From NCBI RefSeq assembly GCF_023558375.1, contig NZ_CP083761.1, positions 4,047,001 through 4,111,000 on the forward strand: DNA of 64,000 nt. The letters are read 5' to 3'. This document shows, piece after piece, positions 17,738 through 25,631 of the stretch; within the stretch, counting starts at the first letter, position 1; every line of letters begins with the position of its first letter. The notes under the pieces are model-generated. The model was given only the letters and a program-made list of their open reading frames with translations. It did not search any database and had not been told where the DNA came from. The position numbers were made by a program, and so were the translations under genes. The DNA is from Chroococcidiopsis sp. CCMEE 29 (GTDB lineage: Bacteria; Cyanobacteriota; Cyanobacteriia; Cyanobacteriales; Chroococcidiopsidaceae).

Positions 17738-19324
17738 ATGCGAGTTTTACTCCTATATCCCCTCTTTCCTAAATCTTTCTGGTCTTTTGACAAAGCGCTA
17801 GAACTGATCGGGCGTAAAGTTTCGCTCCCCCCTCTGGGCATGATAACCGTCGCAGCTATCCTGCCCCAAACTTGGGAGTTCCGCTTGGTAGACCGCAATG
17901 TGCGGTTAGAGACTGAAGCAGATTGGAACTGGGCAGATTTAGTGATTGTCTCAGGCATGATTGTCCAGAAACCCGATATACTACACCTGATCCAGGAGGC
18001 GAAGCGACGCGGCAAACTGGTGGCGGTGGGTGGTCCTTATGTCACTTCCGTTCCTGAGGCGGTGCAGGCAGCCGGGGTGGACTTCTTGGTTTTGGATGAG
18101 GGTGAGATTACGCTGCCGCTCTTGGTTGAGGCTTTGGAACGAGGTGAAACCTCAGGAATATTCAGCGCTGGGGGTGAAAAGCCTGATGTCACTTCCACAC
18201 CCACTCCGAGATTTGACCTGCTGGAGTTGGGAGCCTATAACGAGATGTCGGTGCAGTTTTCGCGGGGCTGCCCGTTCCAGTGCGAGTTCTGCGACATTAT
18301 AGTGCTCTATGGGCGCAAGCCGCGTACCAAAACACCCGCGCAGCTGCTGGCTGAGTTGCAGACTCTGTATGACCTGGGCTGGCGGCGCTCAGTTTTTATG
18401 GTAGATGACAACTTCATCGGTAACAAGCGCAATGTTAAGCTCATGCTGCGTGAACTCGGTCCCTGGATGGCAGCACACAACTACCCTTTCCGCCTCTCAA
18501 CCGAAGCTTCGGTAGATCTAGCACAGGATGAGGAATTGCTGGAACTGATGATCAATGCCAACTTCACATCGGTATTTTTGGGCATTGAGACACCCGATAC
18601 GGATAGCTTATCCCTGACCCAAAAGTTTCAAAATACACGCAATTCTCTGATGGAATCGGTGCAAAAAATCAATCAGGCAGGCCTGAGTGTGATGGCCGGT
18701 TTTATCCTTGGCTTTGATGGTGAGAGGGGAGGAGCAGGCGATCGGATCATTGAGTTTGTAGAAGCTACGGCTATCCCTAAAGCAATGTTCGGTATGCTAC
18801 AGGCTCTGCCCAATACGGCACTGTGGAAGCGACTCCAGAAGGAAGGTCGTCTACTGGAGGCGAGCCAAGAAACCCATGGTCACCAGATGACGCTGACTAA
18901 CTTTATTCCCACCCGGTCTCCGGAAGAACTGGCGCGTGAGTATGTGAGCTGCTTCTGGGAACTGTATGAGCCCAGCCGTTACCTTTCACGGGTCTATCGC
19001 CACTTCATTGCAATGAAACCCGCTCCTCACAAAGTGCCGTTCCGGAGGCTGGAACCAGTGGAACTGCGAGCGGTGCTAATTATCTGCTGGCGACAGGGGG
19101 TCAAGCGCAACACACGCTTCCAGTTCTGGCGGCAGTTGTTCTCAATTATCCGGCAAAATCCAAGTGTGTTTGTGCCTTACCTAAGCAACTGCGCCCTGAT
19201 TGAACACTTCATCGATTATCGCCAAATCGTGCGCGATGAAATTGAAGCCCAATTGGCTGAAACTGCCGTCCAAACAGCCAATTTTCAGACTCAAACTCCT
19301 GAGGCTGAGGTTGCTGTGCGTTAA
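17738..19324 (+). CDS. B12-binding radical SAM protein with DUF4070 (HpnP-like family)
   Basis: 528 residues with an excellent AAAGGAG site before the ATG. An N-terminal cobalamin-binding-like domain (about 1-140; GGPYVTSVPEAVQAAG) precedes the radical SAM core. The cluster motif is FSRGCPFQCEFCDI (CxxxCxxC, about residues 173-186). A later core stretch is VFLGIETPD, followed by a C-terminal DUF4070-like part. The hopanoid C-2 methylase HpnP belongs to this family, and cyanobacteria often carry several paralogues, so 2-methylhopanoid synthesis is possible but not shown. The stop overlaps the stop of the convergent mobA gene by four bases. Confidence 0.85.
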   Translation: MRVLLLYPLFPKSFWSFDKALELIGRKVSLPPLGMITVAAILPQTWEFRLVDRNVRLETEADWNWADLVIVSGMIVQKPDILHLIQEAKRRGKLVAVGGPYVTSVPEAVQAAGVDFLVLDEGEITLPLLVEALERGETSGIFSAGGEKPDVTSTPTPRFDLLELGAYNEMSVQFSRGCPFQCEFCDIIVLYGRKPRTKTPAQLLAELQTLYDLGWRRSVFMVDDNFIGNKRNVKLMLRELGPWMAAHNYPFRLSTEASVDLAQDEELLELMINANFTSVFLGIETPDTDSLSLTQKFQNTRNSLMESVQKINQAGLSVMAGFILGFDGERGGAGDRIIEFVEATAIPKAMFGMLQALPNTALWKRLQKEGRLLEASQETHGHQMTLTNFIPTRSPEELAREYVSCFWELYEPSRYLSRVYRHFIAMKPAPHKVPFRRLEPVELRAVLIICWRQGVKRNTRFQFWRQLFSIIRQNPSVFVPYLSNCALIEHFIDYRQIVRDEIEAQLAETAVQTANFQTQTPEAEVAVR

Positions 19325-19983
19325 TTTGGGCTAGGGTGAGTTAATGCCACATAGTCAGCGGGTGTATTGCAGTTGAACAACATTTGGGTATCTGGCAAGG
19401 ACAGGACTTGCACGAGATGTTGTGCTAGCCACTGCTGAAATGAGCGTCCACCTTGGTCAATGTATTCTGTTAGTGCTGGGAGACAACTGCGGCGGTAGAA
19501 ACCACATAGGGGGTCCCAGCCCTTAGCAGAGTGAGTCAAAACAGCGATCTCCTCTTCCCCCACCCTATCCAGTCCATCTGCCCACTCCTGCAATACCTCG
19601 ACCCGCAAGCGGGGCAAATCGCAAGCTAGTAACAGTACCCAATCAGTTTGAACTTGAGCCATGCCTTGGGCAAACCCAACTAGGGGACCGTGGGGTAGGG
19701 TCATTACTTTGCTCGAAGCAGGAACTTCACCTGGACTCTCTCCTACTAGTGGTACTTCCCGGATAAATTGGCATCGCGCTGATAGTAAACGCTGGTAGCG
19801 TTCTGGCCAGGGTGTAACAACATACACTGGATTGCATAAGGCGATCGCAATGTCACAAACTAACTGAAGCAGCGGTATGCCCTGAATTGTCAACAGCGCT
19901 TTATCTTGCCCCATTCGAGAACTACGACCTCCCGCCAAAATAATGGCTGTCAGAGGTATCCTTAGTTGGTTCTCAGTTGCCAT
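19321..19983 (-). CDS. mobA: Molybdenum cofactor guanylyltransferase
   Basis: 220 residues. The N-terminal nucleotide-binding signature LAGGRSSRMGQDKALL (about 16-31) and the metal-binding VLLLACDLPRL (about 116-126) identify MobA. MobA attaches GMP to molybdopterin to make the guanine dinucleotide cofactor used by enzymes such as nitrate reductase. It lies six bases after the SDR gene on the same strand, so the two and probably rpoZ form a run. Confidence 0.9.
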   Translation of the reverse strand: MATENQLRIPLTAIILAGGRSSRMGQDKALLTIQGIPLLQLVCDIAIALCNPVYVVTPWPERYQRLLSARCQFIREVPLVGESPGEVPASSKVMTLPHGPLVGFAQGMAQVQTDWVLLLACDLPRLRVEVLQEWADGLDRVGEEEIAVLTHSAKGWDPLCGFYRRSCLPALTEYIDQGGRSFQQWLAQHLVQVLSLPDTQMLFNCNTPADYVALTHPSPN

Positions 19984-19989
19984 CGCTGT

Positions 19990-20865
19990 TCAAATCGCCA
20001 AGTAGCGCCGTAAGAAACTCTCCAGAGTTTCCAGCTTTAGGTTAAAAATTGACTCCAGGTGTGCAATCTCTTCTGGCGTGCAGAAAAACTCATTATTCAG
20101 TAAGGTGCGGAAGGTTCCCAAAGCTTTCTGAGCTTGAGGATTAAACAGACTCAACACAGTTCGTAGCCCATCAACTACAAATATTGGCGGATTAATTATA
20201 ATTGGCTCTCGCTTGAAGATCCGTCCAAGGATGCCAGGTATATCCACCCGCTGTAAAATTTCTGGTCCTCCCACTGGCAAAATCTGGTTACGCGCGCCTT
20301 CAACTGTGACTGAATCTAAAGTCATTCGTGCCAAATCATCGGTACTCACAATCGAAGTACGGTTTTGTGGATCGCCGATGATTAGATAAATCCCCGTTTG
20401 CCGAAACCGTTCCGCCAGCGGTAGGAGATTTGATGCCAGCCCAGCTGGACGCAGGACAGTATAATTTAAGCCGCTAGCTTGCAAGTATTGTTCCACTGCC
20501 CGCTTTGCCTTAAACACGGGTGCATCCTCATATCCCCGATCAGCTCCCAGGACGGATATGAAAACAAAGTGCTCCACCCCAACTGCCTTAGCATGGTCAA
20601 TCAATTCAATATTGGCACGGTAGTCCAATGCCAAAGCATCAGTATCAGAGCCATGAGCACTGATAATGTACTGTACTCCCTGACAAGCTTTCTGAATATC
20701 TTTTTCTCGTCGCAAATCGCCAATGAAGATTTCCGCTCCCCGGTGTTCTAACTCGCTGTAGCGAGAAGTAAGGCGGACAAAGGCACGTACAGGTGTTTCC
20801 TGCTCACGCAGTAGTCGTACGACCCTACGGCCTATGCCTCCTGTTGCTCCTGTGACTAAAAACAT
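19990..20865 (-). CDS. NAD(P)-binding SDR, NmrA/Ycf39-like
   Basis: 291 residues. The dinucleotide-binding motif is at the very N-terminus (LVTGATGGIGRRVVRLL, GxxGxxG). It continues with GDLRREKDIQKACQGVQYIISAHG and FVFISVLGADRG, and PAGL at the tyrosine-lysine region, as in atypical short-chain dehydrogenases of the NmrA/Ycf39 type. These proteins often act as assembly or redox-sensing factors in photosynthetic cells, but no specific role can be assigned. A C-terminal extension with LLNNEFFCTPEEIAHLESIF is unlike catalytic SDRs. Confidence 0.85.
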   Translation of the reverse strand: MFLVTGATGGIGRRVVRLLREQETPVRAFVRLTSRYSELEHRGAEIFIGDLRREKDIQKACQGVQYIISAHGSDTDALALDYRANIELIDHAKAVGVEHFVFISVLGADRGYEDAPVFKAKRAVEQYLQASGLNYTVLRPAGLASNLLPLAERFRQTGIYLIIGDPQNRTSIVSTDDLARMTLDSVTVEGARNQILPVGGPEILQRVDIPGILGRIFKREPIIINPPIFVVDGLRTVLSLFNPQAQKALGTFRTLLNNEFFCTPEEIAHLESIFNLKLETLESFLRRYLAI

Positions 20866-20894
20866 TTATTACTAACATTAAATATGTAACGCTT

Positions 20895-21128
20895 CTACTC
20901 ACCGATAATTTCTGGCTGAGTCAACTCATCAGACATCTCAATAATCGCCCGGATCACTGGCTTCATCATTGGGTCATCCACATTGTCAAAGTCTTCATAT
21001 CGGCGGCGCTTAGCACGATTAGCGACCTGAACCGTAATGCGGTAGCGATTTGATGCCGCACTAATTAGTTCCTCAGCTCGGTGCATAATTTGAGTTTGGG
21101 TCGTCTCGAACTTAGAACGCTTGAGCAT
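20895..21128 (-). CDS. rpoZ: RNA polymerase omega subunit
   Basis: 77 residues from ATG at 21128 ([22 protein letters not shown]), chosen because AGAGG precedes it and the length and N-terminus match cyanobacterial RpoZ; an upstream in-frame start would add 20 unrelated residues. The subunit helps assemble and stabilise the beta' subunit. It is followed 29 bases later by the SDR gene. Confidence 0.92.
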   Translation of the reverse strand: MLKRSKFETTQTQIMHRAEELISAASNRYRITVQVANRAKRRRYEDFDNVDDPMMKPVIRAIIEMSDELTQPEIIGE

Positions 21129-21196
21129 AAAACCTCTTACATAGTTAACTTCTATCTTATCAGCACCCCAAAACTCCTGCTCGATCAACGCCGATC

Positions 21197-21298
21197 AAAA
21201 GGGACGAGGGGCGAGGGGCGAGCCTTTCTTGAGCAGGGGGAGCAGGGGAAGCAGGGGAGAGTTCCTAATCCAAAATCCAAAATCTAAAATCCAAAATT
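21197..21298. repeat. Composite short tandem repeats (GGGGCGA, GCAGGGGGA, TCCAAAA)
   Basis: Three repeat types in series: GAGGGGC units at about 21202-21222, GCAGGGGGA units at about 21235-21260, and CCAAAAT heptamers at about 21269-21297. The last two are found again, in the same order and with the same GAGAGTTCCTA spacer, at 57142-57212. The rest of 21189-21420 shows no other structure. Confidence 0.75.
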
Positions 21299-21420
21299 GG
21301 TAGCAACTGATTAGCAGTAATAACTTGAACTGTCAATAACCTCTCCCCTGATAGATGCTTATAAATCTTCATCAATAGATATTTCTTAATATGAAACCTA
21401 TAAGAATTTAAGGAAACTCT

Positions 21421-21840
21421 ATGGCTGATCTGCTTGAGACTGCTAGCAACGCCGGAACTTTTAATACACTATTAAAGGCAGTTGAAGCTGCTGAGCTGGT
21501 AGAAACCCTTAAAACTCCTGGACCCTACACAGTGTTTGCACCGACTGATGAAGCGTTTGCCCAGTTGCCAGAGGGAACTCTAGAATCACTACTCCAAAAT
21601 ATTCCAAAGCTCAAGCGAATTGTGGCCTATCATGTCGCTTTCGGCGATGTAAGAGCTGAAGACTTGATGCAGATTGAGGAGGCGGAGACGATGGAGGGGT
21701 CAATCGTTGCAATTGAGTCCTCGGACGACGGAATTAAAGCGAATGATGCCAAGGTGGTAAAAACGGATATTCTTACTGACAATGGCGTGATCCACGTGAT
21801 TGATGCAGTGCTAATACCTGCTCTGGTAGCTGCTGAGTAA
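21421..21840 (+). CDS. Fasciclin (FAS1) domain protein, copy 1
   Basis: 139 residues forming one FAS1 domain, with AAGGAA before the ATG. Motif H1 (PGPYTVFAPTDEAFAQLPEGTLESLL) and H2 ([14 protein letters not shown]) are intact. FAS1 domains mediate adhesion; no signal peptide is present, so export would need another route. The gene is 142 bases upstream of a close paralogue. Its surface is more acidic (EDLMQIEEAETMEGS) than that of the second copy. Confidence 0.9.
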   Translation: MADLLETASNAGTFNTLLKAVEAAELVETLKTPGPYTVFAPTDEAFAQLPEGTLESLLQNIPKLKRIVAYHVAFGDVRAEDLMQIEEAETMEGSIVAIESSDDGIKANDAKVVKTDILTDNGVIHVIDAVLIPALVAAE

Positions 21841-21982
21841 GGATTTTACCTAGATGGCTGTTGCCACAGTTAACTTAGGTGCAGCGGCAGCAAGTTCAAT
21901 GCCATGTGCTCCAGCCAACATCATTAAACTGAAATATTGTTTACACTTCTTAATGAAGTTACTGATGAATCGGGTGGTACAC

Positions 21983-22381
21983 ATGGCTGACATAGTAGAT
22001 ACTGCTGTTAACGCGGGTTCTTTCAATACATTGGTGACGGCTGTTAAGGCAGCTGGTTTGGTAGACACTTTAAAGGGTCCTGGCCCGTTCACCGTCTTTG
22101 CACCGACTGATGATGCCTTTGCCAAGCTGCCAGAGGGCACTGTGGAATCTTTACTTAACGATATTCCTCAGCTGACGAAAATTCTGACTTATCATGTCGT
22201 CTCTGGCAAAGTGATGGCAGCTGATGTAGTCAACATGGATTCAGCGCCAACCGTGCAAGGTTCAAATCTCAAGATTGATGCATCTAATGGTGTCAAGGTG
22301 AATGATGCCTCAGTTGTGACACCAGATGTAGACGCAGACAACGGTGTGATCCATGTTATTGATTCAGTGCTGATTCCTTAG
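21983..22381 (+). CDS. Fasciclin (FAS1) domain protein, copy 2
   Basis: 132 residues from ATG at 21983 ([18 protein letters not shown]), chosen because it aligns with the start of the first copy and has GGTGG upstream. The frame is open to 21854, but that extension is not family-like. FAS1 motifs [22 protein letters not shown] and [14 protein letters not shown] are intact. It is a tandem duplicate of the preceding gene, diverged by about one third of its residues. Confidence 0.88.
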   Translation: MADIVDTAVNAGSFNTLVTAVKAAGLVDTLKGPGPFTVFAPTDDAFAKLPEGTVESLLNDIPQLTKILTYHVVSGKVMAADVVNMDSAPTVQGSNLKIDASNGVKVNDASVVTPDVDADNGVIHVIDSVLIP

Positions 22382-22407
22382 TTAGAAGCGGGAATCAGTC
22401 GGGAGGA

Positions 22408-23019
22408 GTGGGGGCAGCTTTGAGTAATGAAAGCAGTAACCAGGCAATACTGCTGGGTCATCAGATCGTAGAACTATGCCAGCAATTAGCTTTGCTGCAA
22501 ATGATTGGACGGGCGAGTAATATCAAATCCGGTTGATTGCCCATGATTTGGCAGCCCTCACCCTGCCTCCGGCACCCCTCTCCCAAGCTTGGGAGAGGGG
22601 CAGGGGGTGAGAGCGAGATCTTACAGTTATTTAAGGGATTTGATATAAGTATCTGCCAGATGGCGTCGAATACAGCGAGATCTTGCCTCTCGTGAAAACC
22701 TTGGATGATTGTAGGTCAGCTAGTAAAAATCCCCGTCAGGCAACTGTTACACTCCAAAATGCGATCGCGCTGTTTGCTGAATGGGAAGGAAGTGAGTTGC
22801 ATTGAAGAGCTTTCCGGGCAGTTGGGGGTCCACGGCTTTAAGGATAATAATTGCTCAAACCAGCTACCAGATGCCATTGAGCGTCGATTGCTCCAGTATC
22901 ACACTAGCAACAACCTAGTAATCGGTTTGGCTGACCACCTGAGAGCGTCAGATGACCCTACAGACTTTGACCGATTAGTCAAAAACTTTGAGAGAACGCT
23001 GGTCAACTTCGTGCAATAA
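22408..23019 (+). pseudogene. Unknown gene broken by a MITE and a frameshift
   Basis: GGGAGGAG at 22401-22408 precedes a GTG/TTG start and a 40-codon frame (NQAILLGHQIVELCQQLALLQMIGRAS) that ends inside the MITE at 22520. After the MITE a protein-like frame continues (YLPDGVEYSEILPLVKTLDDC, then ATVTLQNAIALFAEWEGSEL). It stops at 22805, while the next frame carries on with EELSGQLGVHGFKDNN and FDRLVKNFERTLVNFVQ to 23019. Together this looks like one protein of about 160 residues. It is not recognised. Confidence 0.35.
22520..22646 (+). mobile_element. 127-bp MITE, copy 1
   Basis: Terminal inverted repeats ATATCAAATCC and GGATTTGATAT flank a self-complementary centre (CTCTCCCAAGCTTGGGAGAG). 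A nearly identical copy lies in reverse orientation at 49408-49536. It has no coding capacity. It interrupts a probable gene. Confidence 0.85.
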
Positions 23020-23167
23020 TCAGGAATATTTCTTAGTTAACTATAGGGATTATACAACTGACCGAAAATAATGGGATACAAGCCCCGTCCTTCTAGGACG
23101 GCTTCTCCGTAATATTACGAATAAATATAGTATAATAGATTATAGTAAAAGATGGCAACATGAGTAA

Positions 23168-24370
23168 ATGAAAGCACGTTATCGCTACCGCATCTATCCG
23201 AAACCTCAGCAGATTCAAGAGCTAGCCAAAGCTTTTGGGTGTGCAAGAGTTGTATGGAATGATGCATTAGCTTTGTATGATGCTGCTTTCAAGGCAGGGG
23301 AGACACGCCCAAAAGATGTAGACAAAATTGTCATTACCCAGGCTAAAAAGACTCCTGAAAGGGCTTGGTTGTCTGAGGTATCGAATATAGTTTTGCAGCA
23401 ATCTTATAGAGATTTATCTCAAGCTTGGTCTAATTATTTTAATAGCTGCAAAGGCAAGCGCAAGGGAGCTAAGGTTAGGAAACCTAGATTTAAAAAGAAG
23501 CAAGCTAGACAAGCAATTAGGTTTAGAACTGGTGGTTTTAGTGTTCATTCTTGCTCGGTAAAACTAGCCAAGATAGGGCATATCCCTATGGTAGTTAGTA
23601 GACCGCTGCCTAGTGAGCCAAGTAGCGTTACCATGATCAAAGATGCTGCTGGTAGGTATTTTGCTTCGTTTGTGGTTGAGGCTGTACCACAGCCTGTAGC
23701 TAAAGTCGAAGCAGCAGTTGGGATCGATCTGGGGTTGAATCACTTTGCTATTTTAAGTACAGGCGAAAAGATTGAAAACCCTCGCTGCCATAAGAAGTTA
23801 CTCAAGCGAATAAAGCTCGCAAATCGGAAACTTTCGAGATGTCAAAAAGACTCTAATCGGAGAAAAGTAGCTAAATTGAAATTAGCTAAACTCTATTGCT
23901 TTAGCAAGGATTCCAGAACCGATTTTCTTCATAAGTTAACAACTAGGCTAGTCCGCGAAAACCAAGCACTAGCTATTGAAGATCTGAATGTTTCTGGTAT
24001 GGTGAAAAACCGCAAGCTATCACGAGCAATCTCTGATGCTGGTTGGTATTCTTTCAGAAGTCTACTAACAGCTAAGTGCGATCGCGATGGGAGGCATGTT
24101 GCTATAATCAACCGCTGGGAAGCTACATCACAAAAGTGTAGTGTTTGTGGCTTTCATGGTGGGAAAAAAGAGCTACACGTTAGGTCGTGGGAATGCCTGA
24201 GTTGTGGAACAATCCACGACAGAGATACTAATGCGGCAAATAATATCAAAGTCGCTGCTGGGCTAGCAGAGACTCAAAACGGATGTGGGAGCGAGTGTAA
24301 GACTACTTCTGTAGCTGTTCGCGTTGAACCGTCAACCACTTTAAAATCAGTTCAACTGAGCTTGTTTTAA
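23168..24370 (+). CDS. tnpB: TnpB, RNA-guided nuclease of IS200/IS605 elements
   Basis: 400 residues. The N-terminal HTH/OrfB part (YRYRIYPKPQQIQELAKAFG) is followed by a RuvC nuclease with an apparently complete active site: Asp187 (GIDLGLNHF), Glu271 (AIEDLNVSGM) and Asp353 (HDRDTNAANN). The zinc finger has Cys324, Cys327, Cys343 and Cys346. TnpB cleaves DNA matching a guide RNA from the element's right end and helps the element persist. The gene appears full length and possibly active. An ATG at 23168 fits the family N-terminus MKARYRYRIYP. Confidence 0.93.
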   Translation: MKARYRYRIYPKPQQIQELAKAFGCARVVWNDALALYDAAFKAGETRPKDVDKIVITQAKKTPERAWLSEVSNIVLQQSYRDLSQAWSNYFNSCKGKRKGAKVRKPRFKKKQARQAIRFRTGGFSVHSCSVKLAKIGHIPMVVSRPLPSEPSSVTMIKDAAGRYFASFVVEAVPQPVAKVEAAVGIDLGLNHFAILSTGEKIENPRCHKKLLKRIKLANRKLSRCQKDSNRRKVAKLKLAKLYCFSKDSRTDFLHKLTTRLVRENQALAIEDLNVSGMVKNRKLSRAISDAGWYSFRSLLTAKCDRDGRHVAIINRWEATSQKCSVCGFHGGKKELHVRSWECLSCGTIHDRDTNAANNIKVAAGLAETQNGCGSECKTTSVAVRVEPSTTLKSVQLSLF

Positions 24371-24408
24371 GGAATCTCCATGCCTTTAGGCTGGAGAGGA
24401 TGTCAATA
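24290..24408 (+). ncRNA. Probable omegaRNA (guide RNA) of the TnpB element
   Basis: In this class the guide RNA overlaps the 3' end of tnpB and runs to the right end. Here the CDS end is followed by a hairpin-forming stretch (CTCCATGCCTTTAGGCTGGAG) ending near GGATGTCA, and the guide would begin just beyond (ATATTATGGG...). The boundaries are inferred. Confidence 0.45.
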
Positions 24409-24483
24409 TTATGGGTTTTGCCGCTTGGATAATTTCAAAAAGCACATCAGCCCTTTATATAACAGCTTGATGATGGTACTAAT

Positions 24484-25503
24484 ATGACAAAACTTCTTAC
24501 AGATTCAAATTGGCAAGAACTGTGGGCAGAAAGCGAGCAAAATGGTAATATATACCGTCAATCAAATAGTTTTGAAAGTATCTATCAAGGGAAAATTCTA
24601 GATGTCTGTAACATCTATACATGTTGGGCAGAGTTACGCAGTGGATTATCTATTCTGACAAACGAGTTAGAGTTTATTGATGACCTTGGGTGGATTAGAG
24701 ATGGACTAGATAATTCCCAATTTGGGTTGAGTTTTTTTCTTTCAGGAAAAGTGAGAATTGAACGTCACGGTTTAACTGACGAGGCTGACGAAGCAGTAGG
24801 AAAATATTACTCGGAATGTAACTGCGATCTCAAAGAAACTGAGTGGTGGAAAGCTGGAGAGAAGTATTCACGAATTTATCTGAAAATTGAACCGCAGCAA
24901 TTTTTTCAAAGCTTTAGCGAGGAAGATTTAGAACAGATACCCATTTACCTGCGCCAAGCCTTAATCGGAGGTAAGGTACAGCCTTATTACTACCAAGGAA
25001 AAATAACACGGCAAATGCAGCGGGTATTACGTCAGATTTTACAGTGTCCCCATCAAGGCTTGATGAAGCAGATGTATCTGGAAAGTAAGGCGGTGGAATT
25101 GATTACGCTTCATTTCCAGCAATTCCAGGACCAGGACATTCGCGATCGCAGCTTGACTGCCAATAATTTAAGCGATGTTGAAAAAATTTATCAAGCTAAG
25201 GAAATTTTGCTGAGTAATTTAGAAAATCCGCCTAGCCTGATAGAGTTAGCACGGCAAGTAGGGCTAAATGACTTCAAATTAAAATGCGGCTTTCGTCAAG
25301 TTTTTGGCACATCTGCATTTAAATATTTGCACGACTATCGACTAGAACAAGCCAGACAACTTTTAGTATCAGGAGAAATGAAGGTTGAAGAAGTGGCATT
25401 TAGGGTGGGTTTTGATAGTCGCAGCTACTTTGCCTTAGCTTTCCGCAAAAAGTTTGGCTTGAATCCCAAACAGTACTATCAACATTGCCAAAAATCCCTC
25501 TAG
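24484..25503 (+). CDS. AraC-family transcriptional regulator of the siderophore locus
   Basis: 339 residues. The C-terminal 100 residues hold two helix-turn-helix motifs (SLIELARQVGLNDFKLKCGF and MKVEEVAFRVGFDSRSYFALAF), ending FGLNPKQYYQ as in AraC proteins. The N-terminal part (about 1-220) would be the ligand-sensing domain, similar in layout to PchR-type regulators that sense ferric siderophores. It lies directly upstream of a TonB-dependent receptor on the same strand, which suggests it controls iron uptake. Confidence 0.88.
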   Translation: MTKLLTDSNWQELWAESEQNGNIYRQSNSFESIYQGKILDVCNIYTCWAELRSGLSILTNELEFIDDLGWIRDGLDNSQFGLSFFLSGKVRIERHGLTDEADEAVGKYYSECNCDLKETEWWKAGEKYSRIYLKIEPQQFFQSFSEEDLEQIPIYLRQALIGGKVQPYYYQGKITRQMQRVLRQILQCPHQGLMKQMYLESKAVELITLHFQQFQDQDIRDRSLTANNLSDVEKIYQAKEILLSNLENPPSLIELARQVGLNDFKLKCGFRQVFGTSAFKYLHDYRLEQARQLLVSGEMKVEEVAFRVGFDSRSYFALAFRKKFGLNPKQYYQHCQKSL

Positions 25504-25545
25504 CGTTCAAATAAAAAATCCCTCTAGCGTTCAAATAAAAAATCC
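25490..25545 (+). repeat. 24-bp tandem repeat spanning the AraC stop codon
   Basis: The unit AAAAAATCCCTCTAGCGTTC + AAAT occurs at 25490-25512 and 25513-25536, with a third partial copy to 25545. The first copy contains the TAG stop of the regulator. It lies in the short spacer before the receptor gene. Confidence 0.85.
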
Positions 25546-25631
25546 GAATCCCCTACTATACATACACTGCTAGTTTAGTTAGGAAAGTTTCTTAATACTG
25601 CCCAGTGGTGTGAGGGAGTGTAGGTGGATCG

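Larger units (their letters stand above)
23075..24408 (+). mobile_element. IS200/IS605-group element carrying only tnpB
   Basis: The left end holds a hairpin (CCCCGTCCTTCTAGGACGG, 23085-23103). The right end follows the tnpB stop with CATGCCTTTAGGC and GGAGAGGATGTCA. There is no tnpA Y1 transposase, so movement would depend on one supplied elsewhere. Exact ends are approximate. Confidence 0.75.

Noticed and set aside
22705-23019. A 104-codon plus-strand frame as an intact gene
   Set aside because: Its first third overlaps a better frame with protein-like sequence; it was merged into a broken gene.
25490-25545. CRISPR-like repeats
   Set aside because: The units are directly adjacent with no spacers; it is a tandem duplication.
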